A stretch of 64,000 bases of DNA from Ktedonobacter sp. SOSP1-85 (GTDB taxonomy: Bacteria; Chloroflexota; Ktedonobacteria; Ktedonobacterales; Ktedonobacteraceae): the NCBI RefSeq assembly GCF_016587415.1, contig NZ_BNJI01000001.1, forward strand, positions 2,209,501-2,273,500. Direction: 5' to 3'. Position 1 is the stretch's first letter. The number at the start of each line of letters is the position of its first letter. Shown here piece after piece: positions 52,683-62,286 of the stretch. The position numbers were made by a program, and so were the translations under genes. The notes beneath the pieces were generated by a model that ran no database searches, was not told the DNA's origin, and saw nothing but the letters and a program-made list of their open reading frames with translations.

Positions 52683-55600
52683 ATGTCCAGTATTACTCAT
52701 GCACCGCCTCGTTCGAGTAACCGCACGCTAACGCCGCCAGCCGTGACGTTGGCGCTCTGGAGTCTCAGCCGCACCTGGTTCCTCCTCCTCATTATTACAC
52801 TTGGACTCATCTCGGCCATCGCGATTGCCTGCACCATTCCACTCTATTCGACCATAACGACAACCGCCGGCCTGCGTGGCATCCTCAGTACAACGGTGAA
52901 TACACCCGAGGTAAGCTTGGGGCTCAATCCAGCGGGCTTCTCTAGCAAGACCCTACAGGCGAACTATAAGGCACTCGATCCCTTGATGCGCCAGCACCTT
53001 GGCCCTTATATATCAGATCAGCCATCACTGATGTTCTCTTCAAGCAGTATCTCTGTTGCCTCACCCAAACTCCCTGCCGGCAACTCCTATGAATTAACTA
53101 ACTATACCGCCTCATTCCCTCAAGATGGGAAGCATCTGCACCTACTCTCTGGCCGCTTCCCCAATGTACATAGTAAAGAGTATGAGATTATTCTGACAGC
53201 GGATACTGCCAGCATCAACAAACTTGTTGTTGGTTCATCCCTGACCCTGACCACAACGGTTATGGATGCCCCCTTTGAGGAAGTGTCGCGAAATATCTCA
53301 ACGCCTGAAGGCCTCCAGGCTCGAATCAATAAGCATACATACACGCTAAACTTTCCCGCGCGCGTGGTCGGGATCTTCGCGGTCCCTGAGACAGAACGCG
53401 CCTACTGGCATCAAAACGACTTCACACCAGACATACATTCCGTAGGCGCTCGCGACATTCCCGTCTATAAGTTCCTGAGCGCCAATGAACTCCTGCTCAC
53501 CCCCTATGACCAGTTCGCACAGGCGCACCATATCGACCAGGCCTATTCCTATGTCTCCTTCTTCTATAACCAAAGTGCCGCGTATCTAACGCATATCACC
53601 ACTTCTTCAGTACCTGACGAAACCTGGACTTACCGCGTCGATCCCCAGAGAGTCGATTTCACCCAGTTTGACAGCTTCTCAAGTAATATTTCAGGACTGC
53701 AATCCGATATGACGCGCCAGCATGGCGACCTGCTTTCACGACACGATACCTATACCAATCCCTTCAGTGCCAATTCTCAAGGAAGCTCCTCCATACCCAA
53801 TGTCAACTCCATGTTTCTGACCAGCGCGCTCTTCAGTAGTCAGGATGCGCCCGGTGTGGTCGATCAGTACCATAATCGCCTCTCGGTCGTGCAGCTTCCC
53901 GTAGCGATCATCTCAGCGCAGATCATTGCTCTGATCCTGTTCTTCATTAGCATGATGTCAGGGTTATTAATTGAGCGCCAGCGTGATACCATCGCGATCC
54001 TACGCAGCCGGGGAGCCAGTGGAGGGCAGGTCTATGTCGCTTTGTTAACCCAGGGCTTCTGGCTCTGCATTCTCGCGCTGCTTAGTGGTCCAATCCTGGC
54101 GATGATCGCGGCTTACTTCCTGGCACGTAGTCAGCTTGCCAGCACCGATTTGAGCGCCTTACTTGTGCTTTCCCAGCGCCAGCGTGAGATACTCCAACTG
54201 ATCGCTCCTTACGCGCTGCTTGTGGCCCTGGTCTCGTTTCTCACTCTGGCAATCGCGCTCTATGGCACCAGAAACATGGATGTCCTGGCGACGCGCCGTG
54301 AGTCTTCTCGCTCCACGCGCCGGGGGCTGATTCAGCGTCTACACCTGGATATTGTGGCCGCGATTGTAGCGCTCTGTGGCTTTGGGGTCTCGACCTACCT
54401 GAGCGGCTTGAATAGCCTGCTCGATGTGCGCACCAGGTCCCTCATCGCAACGCCCCTCTCCCTGGCAGCCCCCCTCTTCCTGATCATTGCCGCGGTCCTG
54501 CTCTTCTTCCGCTTCTACCCGGCTCTGCTCAACCTGGCTGCTCGCCTGGCAGGGCGAGGGAAGAGCGCGTCTTCGATGCTGGCCCTGGCTCAGATCTCAC
54601 GCGCGCCCGGACAGAGCGTGCGCATGATTCTCTTGCTCGCGCTGGCCCTGGCCTTTACCATCTTTACCAGCGTCTTCACGGCGACGCAGAACCAGCACGC
54701 CCAGAGCCTGGCGAGCTATGAGGCAGGTGCGGACTTTAGCGGCCCATTGCCAGTACATGGCACCTATATCCCACCCCAACAGACGCAGCAAAAAGAGTAC
54801 GCAAAGCTTCCAGGCGTAAGCGCCGCCAGCATCGGTTTCGCGGGTCCAGCCGCGATTAATACCGCTAATAACAGCGGCCCCACCTCGCTTTTTCAGGTAC
54901 GCGCAGTCGATACCAGTACCTTTGCCGCGACCGCCTACTGGCCCGATCAACCACAACTCGCGACGATGATGCAGCAGCTACGCTCGCCTCATGGACCACA
55001 GGGAGCCGTTCCGGCCTACGTTGACCAGTTGGCATGGGATCGGCTGAATCTCCATATGGGTTCTGTCTTTACGATTCAAGTCAGCAACCTGGATATTGCT
55101 GACCTGAAATGCGTGGTGGTGGGCAAGGTAGAGCACCTTCCGACTGTCAATGATAGTACGCAGGGAGGTCTGCCCAACGAGACGCAGCCTTCAGCGGGCG
55201 TCATCGTCGATTATCAAACCTACCTGAAGGCCTATCAGCAAGAGGCGCGGGACAGCGGCTTTACCAGTGGAGGCAAGCCTCTGGCCCCGAATTACTTCTG
55301 GCTGCACACTACTGATGATGCCACCCAGCTCGCCAATTTGCGCGGTTCTCTGCGTGATCGACTGGGCTCGCAACAGTATACGCAGGGCGTCTATGACCGG
55401 CGTGCGATCTTCAATAGCCTGCGCACCGATCCTCTGAGCTTGAACCTGCTGGGCATCCTGGAAGTGGGTACCATCATAGCGCTCCTGCTGGCTATCGTGG
55501 GCGACCTGCTTGCCTCCCTGCTGAGCGTACGCCCACGCCTGGCAAACTTCGCCGTCTTACGCGCCCTGGGAACCTCACCGGGGCAGGTCGCCAGTGTGCT

Positions 55601-55910
55601 TGGTTGGGAGTTAAGCCTGATCTACACAACAGGTGTGCTTCTGGGAATTCTGGCGGGTATGCTGCTCTCGCTGACCCTGGTCCCCAACCTGGTTTTTAGC
55701 GGCGTGCCGAATATCGGCATCCTGAGCACCCTCTCACTGCCAGATTTTTACGCGTTGCAGCAGATCATTCCAGTGCAGCCAACCTTTCCTTCGACGCTCT
55801 TTCTGGCTTTTGGCGTGCTCGTGATTTTCTTCTTTGTCGCGCTCGGCCTGATGATCCGCACGGTATCGCGCCCCTCCATGGGACAGGTCCTGCGCCTCAA
55901 CCAGGACTAA
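52683..55910 (+). CDS. ABC transporter permease with two FtsX domains (2)
   Basis: 1,075 residues, paralogue of the permeases on both sides. Same order: helix near 25-50, outside domain, FtsX block with AILRSRGASGGQVYVALLTQ, helix pair, second outside domain, and final FtsX block with FAVLRALGTSPGQVASVL ending MGQVLRLNQD. AAAGGAAC lies before the ATG. The two ATPases that would power it are at 59142 and 60119. The outside domains differ much more from the paralogues than the membrane blocks do, which suggests different partners or cargo. Confidence 0.9.
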   Translation: MSSITHAPPRSSNRTLTPPAVTLALWSLSRTWFLLLIITLGLISAIAIACTIPLYSTITTTAGLRGILSTTVNTPEVSLGLNPAGFSSKTLQANYKALDPLMRQHLGPYISDQPSLMFSSSSISVASPKLPAGNSYELTNYTASFPQDGKHLHLLSGRFPNVHSKEYEIILTADTASINKLVVGSSLTLTTTVMDAPFEEVSRNISTPEGLQARINKHTYTLNFPARVVGIFAVPETERAYWHQNDFTPDIHSVGARDIPVYKFLSANELLLTPYDQFAQAHHIDQAYSYVSFFYNQSAAYLTHITTSSVPDETWTYRVDPQRVDFTQFDSFSSNISGLQSDMTRQHGDLLSRHDTYTNPFSANSQGSSSIPNVNSMFLTSALFSSQDAPGVVDQYHNRLSVVQLPVAIISAQIIALILFFISMMSGLLIERQRDTIAILRSRGASGGQVYVALLTQGFWLCILALLSGPILAMIAAYFLARSQLASTDLSALLVLSQRQREILQLIAPYALLVALVSFLTLAIALYGTRNMDVLATRRESSRSTRRGLIQRLHLDIVAAIVALCGFGVSTYLSGLNSLLDVRTRSLIATPLSLAAPLFLIIAAVLLFFRFYPALLNLAARLAGRGKSASSMLALAQISRAPGQSVRMILLLALALAFTIFTSVFTATQNQHAQSLASYEAGADFSGPLPVHGTYIPPQQTQQKEYAKLPGVSAASIGFAGPAAINTANNSGPTSLFQVRAVDTSTFAATAYWPDQPQLATMMQQLRSPHGPQGAVPAYVDQLAWDRLNLHMGSVFTIQVSNLDIADLKCVVVGKVEHLPTVNDSTQGGLPNETQPSAGVIVDYQTYLKAYQQEARDSGFTSGGKPLAPNYFWLHTTDDATQLANLRGSLRDRLGSQQYTQGVYDRRAIFNSLRTDPLSLNLLGILEVGTIIALLLAIVGDLLASLLSVRPRLANFAVLRALGTSPGQVASVLGWELSLIYTTGVLLGILAGMLLSLTLVPNLVFSGVPNIGILSTLSLPDFYALQQIIPVQPTFPSTLFLAFGVLVIFFFVALGLMIRTVSRPSMGQVLRLNQD

Positions 55911-55916
55911 GCGAAC

Positions 55917-55953
55917 GGGGTCCAGGGGCAGAGCCCATGACGGGGTTTGGGGT
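55917..55953 (+). repeat. GC-rich dispersed repeat (family E), copy 2
   Basis: GGGGTCCAGGGGCAGAGCCC then ATGACGGGGTTTGGGG; in the opposite direction it matches 44287-44319. It lies in the gap between permeases 2 and 3. Confidence 0.62.
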
Positions 55954-56032
55954 GTCCCCAAATTCCTTTCCCCCTTGCCCAGAAAACAGGAGGGGAGATC
56001 AATATCATACACTGAACATAAAGGATATATGT

Positions 56033-59000
56033 ATGGCAGCCAGTACAACACAGACAAGGACAAAGCAACCGCTCGCGAGAAAGCCACGCGCCTCGTTCTC
56101 GGCGGTGACAACGCTCGCACGCTGGCGCTGGCGTCAAAGTGGCTCACTCCTGCTGCTGACCGGGCTGGGAATCATGGCGGCAATTGTGATCATGTGTACG
56201 GTCCCATTGCTCTCGACCGTCACCAATACAGCGGGATTACGCTCGACCCTCAACGCGTCCCCAATCAATCGTGAGTTACAGATCGATACCAGCATTCAAG
56301 GTCTCTCCTCGCAATTGATTAAGGATGTGCATAACCAGGTCGATCCCCTGGTCCAGCAACGCCTCCATCCCTACCTGACAAATCAGGTCCAGTCCTCCCT
56401 GCAATTCCCGGGCATGAGCATCCTGACCCCTAAACCTCAACACTCTGGCGACCAGTTACAACTCTTCGCCTCGACATCCCCACAATTGCAGGCCCATATC
56501 TCACTCATAGAGGGCAAGCTTCCCAGCGCTACCAGTGGCGAGCTTGAACTGCTCCTCACACGTGAGAGCGCGCTGGGTATGCATGCCCGTGTAGGCGATA
56601 TGGTCGTGGTACAGCTCCCCTATATGATCAGTCCCACGTCTCAGAATACCCAGAACACGACTGTCAGTATGCGCCTGGTTGGTATCTTCAAACCAACCAC
56701 CGCTAATGACCGCTTCTGGAATGGTTCAAGCTTCCAACCGACGAAGGCTGGCGAGTGGACGTATTACAATGGCCTGGTCAGCGATAACACGCTCTACCAG
56801 ACCTTTGATAGCGTGGCCCGGCTTACCCACTCACAGGCGACGCTTATCACCTCGCCTGTGACACTGCATTGGATCTACTACATCAATCCGACCAGCGTCT
56901 CGATGAATAACCTGGATGATTTTAGTAGCCAGATGAACCTGGTCCAGACCGGGATGGCCAATAAATATGGCGCGCTTTCGCTCACCGCGACTACTCTTCC
57001 GCCCTATCCCTACTTCAAGCAGGTGAAGCTCTCGGGTCCCCTGATTGACTCTAGCAATAGCAGCGGCATTCTGGGTCAGTTCCGTGACCGCATCTCCATT
57101 GCGCGTATTCCCATCCTCGTCCTCTCGCTCCAGATCATTGCCCTGATCCTGATCTTTGTGAGCATGATATCGGAACTCCTGGTAGATCGCCAGGCGGACT
57201 CTATCGCGACCCTTCGCAGTCGAGGTGCCAGTTCTAGCCAGGTCTTTGGCTCGCTCGCCGTTCAGGGTCTGCTGATCAGTGTGCTGGCGCTCATCGTGGG
57301 CATGCTCCTGGCACTCCCTCTGGTGAATCTCATGGCGCATACCCTACTGCCAGTCACCGACCAGGACGCGCTCAACCTCATCGCCAATGCGCCGCTCCTG
57401 GCTCTGATTGCCGAGGCTCCCTACGCGCTTCTGGCAGCGGGTATCGCCGTTCTCGCGCTGCTCTTTACCCTGAACCGCGCCACACACATGGATGTTCTCT
57501 CGGTACGACGCGAGGCCGCGCGCACGCAGCGCCGCCCCTTCTGGCAGCGCCTCTACCTCGATGTCGTGGCCGCAATTATCGCCCTGGCTGGCTACTTTGC
57601 CTCGCTCTATATCACCACTATTAGCAGTGGCGGCCTGCTCGATATTCGCACTCAGACCCTGGTCTCTTCGCCTCTCGCGCTTATCGCGCCTGTCTTCCTG
57701 CTCATAGCCTGTGTCCTGCTCTTTATGCGCGTCTTTCCTGTCTTACTACGCTGGGGATCGAACCTGGCGGGACGTGGGAGCGGAGCCGCCACGATGTTGG
57801 CCCTGGCCCAGATGTCGCGCTCGCCCAGGCAGGCGCTACGCATGACGCTCCTGCTCTCGCTCGCCACCGCCTTCGCGATCTTTACGCTTGTTTTTACCGC
57901 GACCCAGGCACAGCGTACGCAGGACCTGGCTGCTTATCAGGCGGGAGCCGATTTCAGCGGCGCCCTCCCGGCCCCCAACACCATTGCCCAACCACCTGTT
58001 TCCATCCAGGGTTGGCAAGAGCGCTACCGCCAGCTACCCGGTATCGTCTCAGCCTCGGCGGATTATCAGGTCAATGGGGCCACCAATGGCATCTCACCAT
58101 CGTTGACGCTCCAACTGGAGGCAGTTGATCCAGATTCATTCGCGCAGACAGCCGCCTGGCCCGCCCAGAGCTCAACGCAATCGCTTGCCACCATGATGCA
58201 GCAATTGCGCGTTGCCGACGAACCAGGTAAGATACCCGCCTTCGTCGATAGCGTCATCTGGGATACCCTGCAACTCCATCCAGGTTCGACCTTCTCGGTC
58301 TCACTCGATAATGTGTCACTCGATATCTATGTTCTTGGGCAGGTGGAGCATATACCCACTATTATCGATAATGCCTCTGATACCGCCAATGGCCAGATCC
58401 AAGCGCAGGGAGGTATCCTGACCAGCTATATAGGCTTAAACGCGGCATATCAATCCGTCATAAAGAATCAGGATACTCATCTGCCTATCAACCACATCTG
58501 GCTGAAAACGAGCGATGACGCGGCCACGCTGGGCCAGGTGCGCAACGCGCTAACAGCTACCCCTCTGCGCCTTGGCGGGCTAATAGATCGGCGCGCACTC
58601 TATAATTCTATGGAGAATGATCCGCTCTACCTCAACTTGATTGGTATACTGATCATTGGCGCCTCCACAGCGCTTCTGCTCGCGCTCGTTGGCAGCCTGC
58701 TCTCCTCCTGGATCAATGCCCGCGCTCGCCTGACCAGTTTCGCGGTCCTACGCGCGCTTGGGACAACACCCGCGCAGGTGGTTAGTGTGCTCACATGGGA
58801 GCAGTCTATTATCTACCTGGTGGCGCTCCTGCTCGGCCTGGGTTTTGGCGCGCTACTCTCCTATACCGTCGTACCGTCCCTGGCGGTCACCAGTATTCCA
58901 CCCATCGCGGCCGGAACCTTTGGTGGAGAGAACGCCTTCTATGCGCTCCAGAGCCTGCTACCTACCAGAATTATCATCTCAAGCCAGTTGCTACTGGCAC

Positions 59001-59101
59001 TAATAGCCCTGATTGTGATCTGCATTGGCGCGCTTACAATGATGATTCGTGTCGTCTCAAAACCATCCATGGGGCAGGCCCTACGCCTGAATGAGGATTA
59101 A
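56033..59101 (+). CDS. ABC transporter permease with two FtsX domains (3)
   Basis: 1,022 residues from the ATG at 56033 (MAASTTQTR), which has AAAGGATAT upstream; the frame opens at 55937 but the extra residues come from repeat sequence. Layout as in the other two: helix near 38-60, outside domain, FtsX block with ATLRSRGASSSQVFGSLAVQ, second outside domain, and FtsX block with LTSFAVLRALGTTPAQVVSVL ending MGQALRLNED. The first ATPase gene follows 40 bases later, so permease 3 and both ATPases probably form one operon. Confidence 0.9.
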   Translation: MAASTTQTRTKQPLARKPRASFSAVTTLARWRWRQSGSLLLLTGLGIMAAIVIMCTVPLLSTVTNTAGLRSTLNASPINRELQIDTSIQGLSSQLIKDVHNQVDPLVQQRLHPYLTNQVQSSLQFPGMSILTPKPQHSGDQLQLFASTSPQLQAHISLIEGKLPSATSGELELLLTRESALGMHARVGDMVVVQLPYMISPTSQNTQNTTVSMRLVGIFKPTTANDRFWNGSSFQPTKAGEWTYYNGLVSDNTLYQTFDSVARLTHSQATLITSPVTLHWIYYINPTSVSMNNLDDFSSQMNLVQTGMANKYGALSLTATTLPPYPYFKQVKLSGPLIDSSNSSGILGQFRDRISIARIPILVLSLQIIALILIFVSMISELLVDRQADSIATLRSRGASSSQVFGSLAVQGLLISVLALIVGMLLALPLVNLMAHTLLPVTDQDALNLIANAPLLALIAEAPYALLAAGIAVLALLFTLNRATHMDVLSVRREAARTQRRPFWQRLYLDVVAAIIALAGYFASLYITTISSGGLLDIRTQTLVSSPLALIAPVFLLIACVLLFMRVFPVLLRWGSNLAGRGSGAATMLALAQMSRSPRQALRMTLLLSLATAFAIFTLVFTATQAQRTQDLAAYQAGADFSGALPAPNTIAQPPVSIQGWQERYRQLPGIVSASADYQVNGATNGISPSLTLQLEAVDPDSFAQTAAWPAQSSTQSLATMMQQLRVADEPGKIPAFVDSVIWDTLQLHPGSTFSVSLDNVSLDIYVLGQVEHIPTIIDNASDTANGQIQAQGGILTSYIGLNAAYQSVIKNQDTHLPINHIWLKTSDDAATLGQVRNALTATPLRLGGLIDRRALYNSMENDPLYLNLIGILIIGASTALLLALVGSLLSSWINARARLTSFAVLRALGTTPAQVVSVLTWEQSIIYLVALLLGLGFGALLSYTVVPSLAVTSIPPIAAGTFGGENAFYALQSLLPTRIIISSQLLLALIALIVICIGALTMMIRVVSKPSMGQALRLNED

Positions 59102-59141
59102 GAGCAAACCCTACGATAAATTGGGAACCTAAGGAGCTAGC

Positions 59142-60119
59142 ATGTCGGAACCTATTATTATTTGTGATAATCTGGTAAAAATTTATAAAGTCGCCGACCT
59201 CGAGGTTGTGGCCCTGCAAGGGCTGGATCTGGAGGTGGCGCCAGGTGAAATGATTGCCATCGTTGGAGCCTCGGGCTCAGGAAAAAGTACGTTACTCAAT
59301 ATTCTTAGCGGCCTCGATGTGCCAAGCGCGGGTGGCTGTCGTGTCTCAGGCAATGACCTGACGCGACTCACGGCAGCTCAGCGCCTGAATTATCGCCGCT
59401 ACATCGTGGGACAGGTCTGGCAGCAAAGCGGGCGTAATCTCCTGCCCGAACTGAGCGCCGAGGCCAATGTGGCCCTTCCTCAGATGCTCAGTGGCGTGGG
59501 AAGCCGTCAGCGCAATCAACGCGCCCACGAGCTCCTCGGCCTGGTCGGGCTCGGCGATAAGCTAAACAAGAAACCTGAACAGCTCTCAGGTGGTGAGCAA
59601 CAGCGCTGCGCTATCGCCGTCGCCCTGGCCAACTCGCCCCAGATCTTGCTAGCCGATGAGCCAACAGGTGAACTGGACTCGGTCACGGCACACGCTATCT
59701 ACAACCTGCTACGCGACCTTAATCAGCAGCTAGGACTGACCATTGTTACCGTTACCCACGACGCGGCCCTGGCAGCCAACGTTGACCGCACCATCGCCAT
59801 CCGCGATGGGCGCACCAGTACTGAGACCGTGCGCCGCGAGGCCGAGCTAGAAGAGCTACACGAGCATATGCAGGAGGCCAGCGCCATTATTGGCCTCTCC
59901 ACACGCACTCACCGCGAATCGGTTCTGATTGACCGCGCGGGGCGCCTGCAACTTCCCAAAGAGGCCATCGAGCGTCTGCCCTTCAATGGTCGCGCCGAGG
60001 TACGTATCGTCGATGACCATGTCGAACTCTGGCCCCTCCAGAGCGAGGGTAATGGTAATGGCAACGGCAAAAATGGGCACATCACATCCGAGCCCTCCAT
60101 GAAGGGAGAGAAACGTTAA
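59142..60119 (+). CDS. ABC ATPase (LolD/MacB type) with C-terminal AbrB-like domain
   Basis: 325 residues. Residues 1-230 are a complete ATPase: Walker [14 protein letters not shown], signature [16 protein letters not shown], Walker [15 protein letters not shown] and the switch His in VTVTHDAA. The Q-loop is unusual ([11 protein letters not shown]). Beyond about residue 260 a segment reads [20 protein letters not shown], then [14 protein letters not shown]; this has the strand-turn pattern of SpoVT/AbrB-type DNA-binding hairpins. A low-complexity [10 protein letters not shown] tail ends the protein. AAGGAG lies 6 bases before the ATG, and the stop overlaps the next start (TAATG). The extra domain is rare for this family. 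Confidence 0.9.
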   Translation: MSEPIIICDNLVKIYKVADLEVVALQGLDLEVAPGEMIAIVGASGSGKSTLLNILSGLDVPSAGGCRVSGNDLTRLTAAQRLNYRRYIVGQVWQQSGRNLLPELSAEANVALPQMLSGVGSRQRNQRAHELLGLVGLGDKLNKKPEQLSGGEQQRCAIAVALANSPQILLADEPTGELDSVTAHAIYNLLRDLNQQLGLTIVTVTHDAALAANVDRTIAIRDGRTSTETVRREAELEELHEHMQEASAIIGLSTRTHRESVLIDRAGRLQLPKEAIERLPFNGRAEVRIVDDHVELWPLQSEGNGNGNGKNGHITSEPSMKGEKR

Positions 60120-60853
60120 TGGATTCACAAGCACTGACCGCTCAGCAGCCAAACGGCACGCCCATTAGCACTATCGTCGAGGCCCGGGGCGTCACACGCG
60201 ACTTCCCCTCAGGGGGTGGAGTCGTGCATGCCCTACGTGGAATCGATCTGCGTGTCCTCCCAGGCGAATTCGTCGCCCTGCGCGGGCGCTCCGGCTCCGG
60301 CAAGACTACCCTGCTCAATATCCTGATCGGGCTGGATAACCCTACCGGCGGCAAGGTCTCCATCCTGGAGAAAGATCTCTCCACGCTTAACGAGGCTGAA
60401 CGCGCGCGCCTGCGCCGCGAAAGCGTTGGCATGATGTTCCAGAACGCTCACCTCTTCCCCTCGCTTACCGCGCAGGAGAACGTCGAAATTCCCCTACGCC
60501 TGGCCCGCGTGCCTGGACGCAAACGCACAGAAATGGCCCTACAGGCGCTTGAACACGTTGGCCTGGGCAAACGCGCCCATCATCGCGGCATGGAGCTTTC
60601 AGGCGGCGAGCAGCAACGCGTGGCCCTCGCCAGGGCACTGGTCCACAAACCACGTTTTATCATCGCCGATGAGCCGACCGGCAACCTCGACTCCCTCACG
60701 GGACGCGACATCATCATGCTCCTACGCACCATTGCCCACGAGGAGGGCATCGGCATGCTCATCGCCACCCATGACGCCGTCCTCTACAAGGCCGCCGACC
60801 GTGTTCTCTACATCAACGATGGCCTCGTCACCACCGAAGCCTCTCAAGAGTAG
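60119..60853 (+). CDS. ABC ATPase (LolD/MacB type)
   Basis: 244 residues, standard form: Walker A RGRSGSGKTTLLN, Q-loop GMMFQNAHLFPSL, signature [16 protein letters not shown], Walker B FIIADEPTGNLDS, switch His in LIATHDAV. It energises one or more of the three FtsX-type permeases encoded upstream. It starts by a one-base overlap with the upstream ATPase stop, so the two are likely made in equal amounts and may pair as a heterodimer. A hairpin follows the stop by a few bases. Confidence 0.94.
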   Translation: MDSQALTAQQPNGTPISTIVEARGVTRDFPSGGGVVHALRGIDLRVLPGEFVALRGRSGSGKTTLLNILIGLDNPTGGKVSILEKDLSTLNEAERARLRRESVGMMFQNAHLFPSLTAQENVEIPLRLARVPGRKRTEMALQALEHVGLGKRAHHRGMELSGGEQQRVALARALVHKPRFIIADEPTGNLDSLTGRDIIMLLRTIAHEEGIGMLIATHDAVLYKAADRVLYINDGLVTTEASQE

Positions 60854-60854
60854 A

Positions 60855-60907
60855 TAACTCTTCAATCCAAATACGCGCCTGCGGCGCGTATTTGGATTGA
60901 AGAGTTA
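60855..60907. terminator. Perfect 25-bp hairpin ending the ABC operon
   Basis: Arms 60855-60879 and 60883-60907 with loop TGC. It begins 2 bases past the ATPase stop. Confidence 0.75.
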
Positions 60908-61008
60908 CACTAAGAATACACGCATCCGCATTTTCAAGTTCTCCGTTCGCTGTCTGCAATAGGGATGGACAATGTCCATAAGCATTATTACGACGGGAGG
61001 GATAACTT

Positions 61009-61452
61009 ATGAGCGATATGAGCACTCTATCTCGTAAACGTCCAATCGGGATTAGCATTATCGCCATCTTCCTGGCCTTCTCCGGCCTCCTGGCCCTGAC
61101 TGGTGCTATGCTCAACTTTGTAAGTGTAAGCCGAGAATTCGGGCGCATGCCCAATCACACCGCCGCCTTCTTACTCACTCTAGGCGTCGTTTCAGCCTTC
61201 TTGAGCATCTACACCTTTGCACTCGTGTATGGACTCTGGACACTCAAACGCTGGGCCTTCTGGTCAACCCTGGCACTTGAAGTAATCCTCTTAATCCAGA
61301 ATATCGTGCTCTGGCTTATGCATGTCTACACGCCAGTAGCCTTCATCCTCAATAGCCTGGCCCCCTTGCTGATTATGGGCTACCTCTTTTTTAATCAAGA
61401 AGTACGCGCCACTTTTAATACCAATCACATAAAATTTCAATGGTATAAATAA
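61009..61452 (+). CDS. Small four-helix membrane protein
   Basis: 147 residues with hydrophobic segments near 13-36, 54-76, 82-104 and 108-127, short loops and a basic N terminus (LSRKRPIG). I do not recognise a named family; the layout is like many DUF membrane proteins with 'RPxGI' starts. GGGAGGGAT precedes the ATG at 61009. It stands alone between two long hairpins. No function can be assigned. Confidence 0.75.
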   Translation: MSDMSTLSRKRPIGISIIAIFLAFSGLLALTGAMLNFVSVSREFGRMPNHTAAFLLTLGVVSAFLSIYTFALVYGLWTLKRWAFWSTLALEVILLIQNIVLWLMHVYTPVAFILNSLAPLLIMGYLFFNQEVRATFNTNHIKFQWYK

Positions 61453-61454
61453 CT

Positions 61455-61532
61455 AGTTTATGAGTGCATCCGACAAGTTGGAGGAGCCATGCTGGCGTGG
61501 TCCCTCCAACTTGTCGGATGCACTCATAAACT
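61455..61532. terminator. Perfect 30-bp hairpin with family C-like loop
   Basis: Arms 61455-61484 and 61503-61532; the loop AGCCATGCTGGCGTGGT resembles the inner part of family C (CCATGCTGGCATGG). It begins 2 bases past the stop of the membrane protein gene. Confidence 0.72.
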
Positions 61533-61677
61533 TTCTCTCACCCCCTATTCAACACCCGTCCAAAGCGCTATACTTAACAATACCACCACTATATTCGTAT
61601 GTATTGCTTTACGCCCCTCAACCAGGAACCATATCTCGCTAAGCCCGATAGCGCAAGAACAGAAGGGATCTCGGCTC

Positions 61678-62199
61678 ATGCTTCGTTTAATTGAACCATC
61701 ATATGAGTACAAACAGCAGTTTATTGAGGCGATTCGCGAATTTCAACTTGAAGGACGCCACATGGAGAAAGACGTGCAGCGCCTCACAGCCGATTTCACT
61801 TCCTTTCTTGCTCAGCTCCAGGCGCAGCAGCAGCGACGCTCTCCCTATGCCGTGCCCTCCACGGATTTCTGGCTGGTAGAGCATGAAGAGTTTATTGGCC
61901 GCCTCTCGCTACGCCATGAACTCAATGACTTCTTGCTGAAAATTGGTGGACATATCGGATATGAGATTCGCCCCTCCAGGCGGCGCCAGGGCTACGGCAA
62001 AAAGATGCTTGCCCTTGGACTCGCAGAGGCGCACAAAATTGGCCTGAGTCGCGCCCTGGTCACCTGCGATGAGAACAACATAGGCTCCAAAAAGGTGATC
62101 GAGGCCAATGGAGGCCAATTCGAGAACGCCACCCTCGTTGAAGGCTCGCCCATCCGCAAACTCCGCTACTGGATCGACCTCACAGACCGACGCTGCTAA
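61678..62199 (+). CDS. GNAT-family acetyltransferase
   Basis: 173 residues from the ATG at 61678 (MLRLIEPSY), with AAGGGATC about 9 bases upstream; the frame opens much earlier, inside a hairpin. The acetyl-CoA loop is visible as IGYEIRPSRRRQGYGKKMLAL, with VTCDENNIGSKKVIEANGG after it, and a FWLVEHEEFIGRLSLRH strand region before it. It resembles the predicted acetyltransferase group COG3981. The last residues (TDRRC) and the stop codon are encoded by a family B repeat, so the natural C terminus may have been changed by the repeat's arrival. Substrate unknown. Confidence 0.86.
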   Translation: MLRLIEPSYEYKQQFIEAIREFQLEGRHMEKDVQRLTADFTSFLAQLQAQQQRRSPYAVPSTDFWLVEHEEFIGRLSLRHELNDFLLKIGGHIGYEIRPSRRRQGYGKKMLALGLAEAHKIGLSRALVTCDENNIGSKKVIEANGGQFENATLVEGSPIRKLRYWIDLTDRRC

Positions 62200-62275
62200 A
62201 GCACGCGTCTACATATAATAGTTCGGGCATCTCACACTATTATATGTAGACGCGTGCTTTAGCAGCGTCGGTCTG
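62183..62275. repeat. Dispersed palindromic repeat, family B, 39-bp perfect arms
   Basis: Arms 62183-62221 and 62237-62275 are exact complements (CAGACCGACGCTGCTAAAGC start), 15-base centre. It gives the TAA stop of the upstream GNAT gene. Confidence 0.9.
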
Positions 62276-62286
62276 GGGCATAAGCT

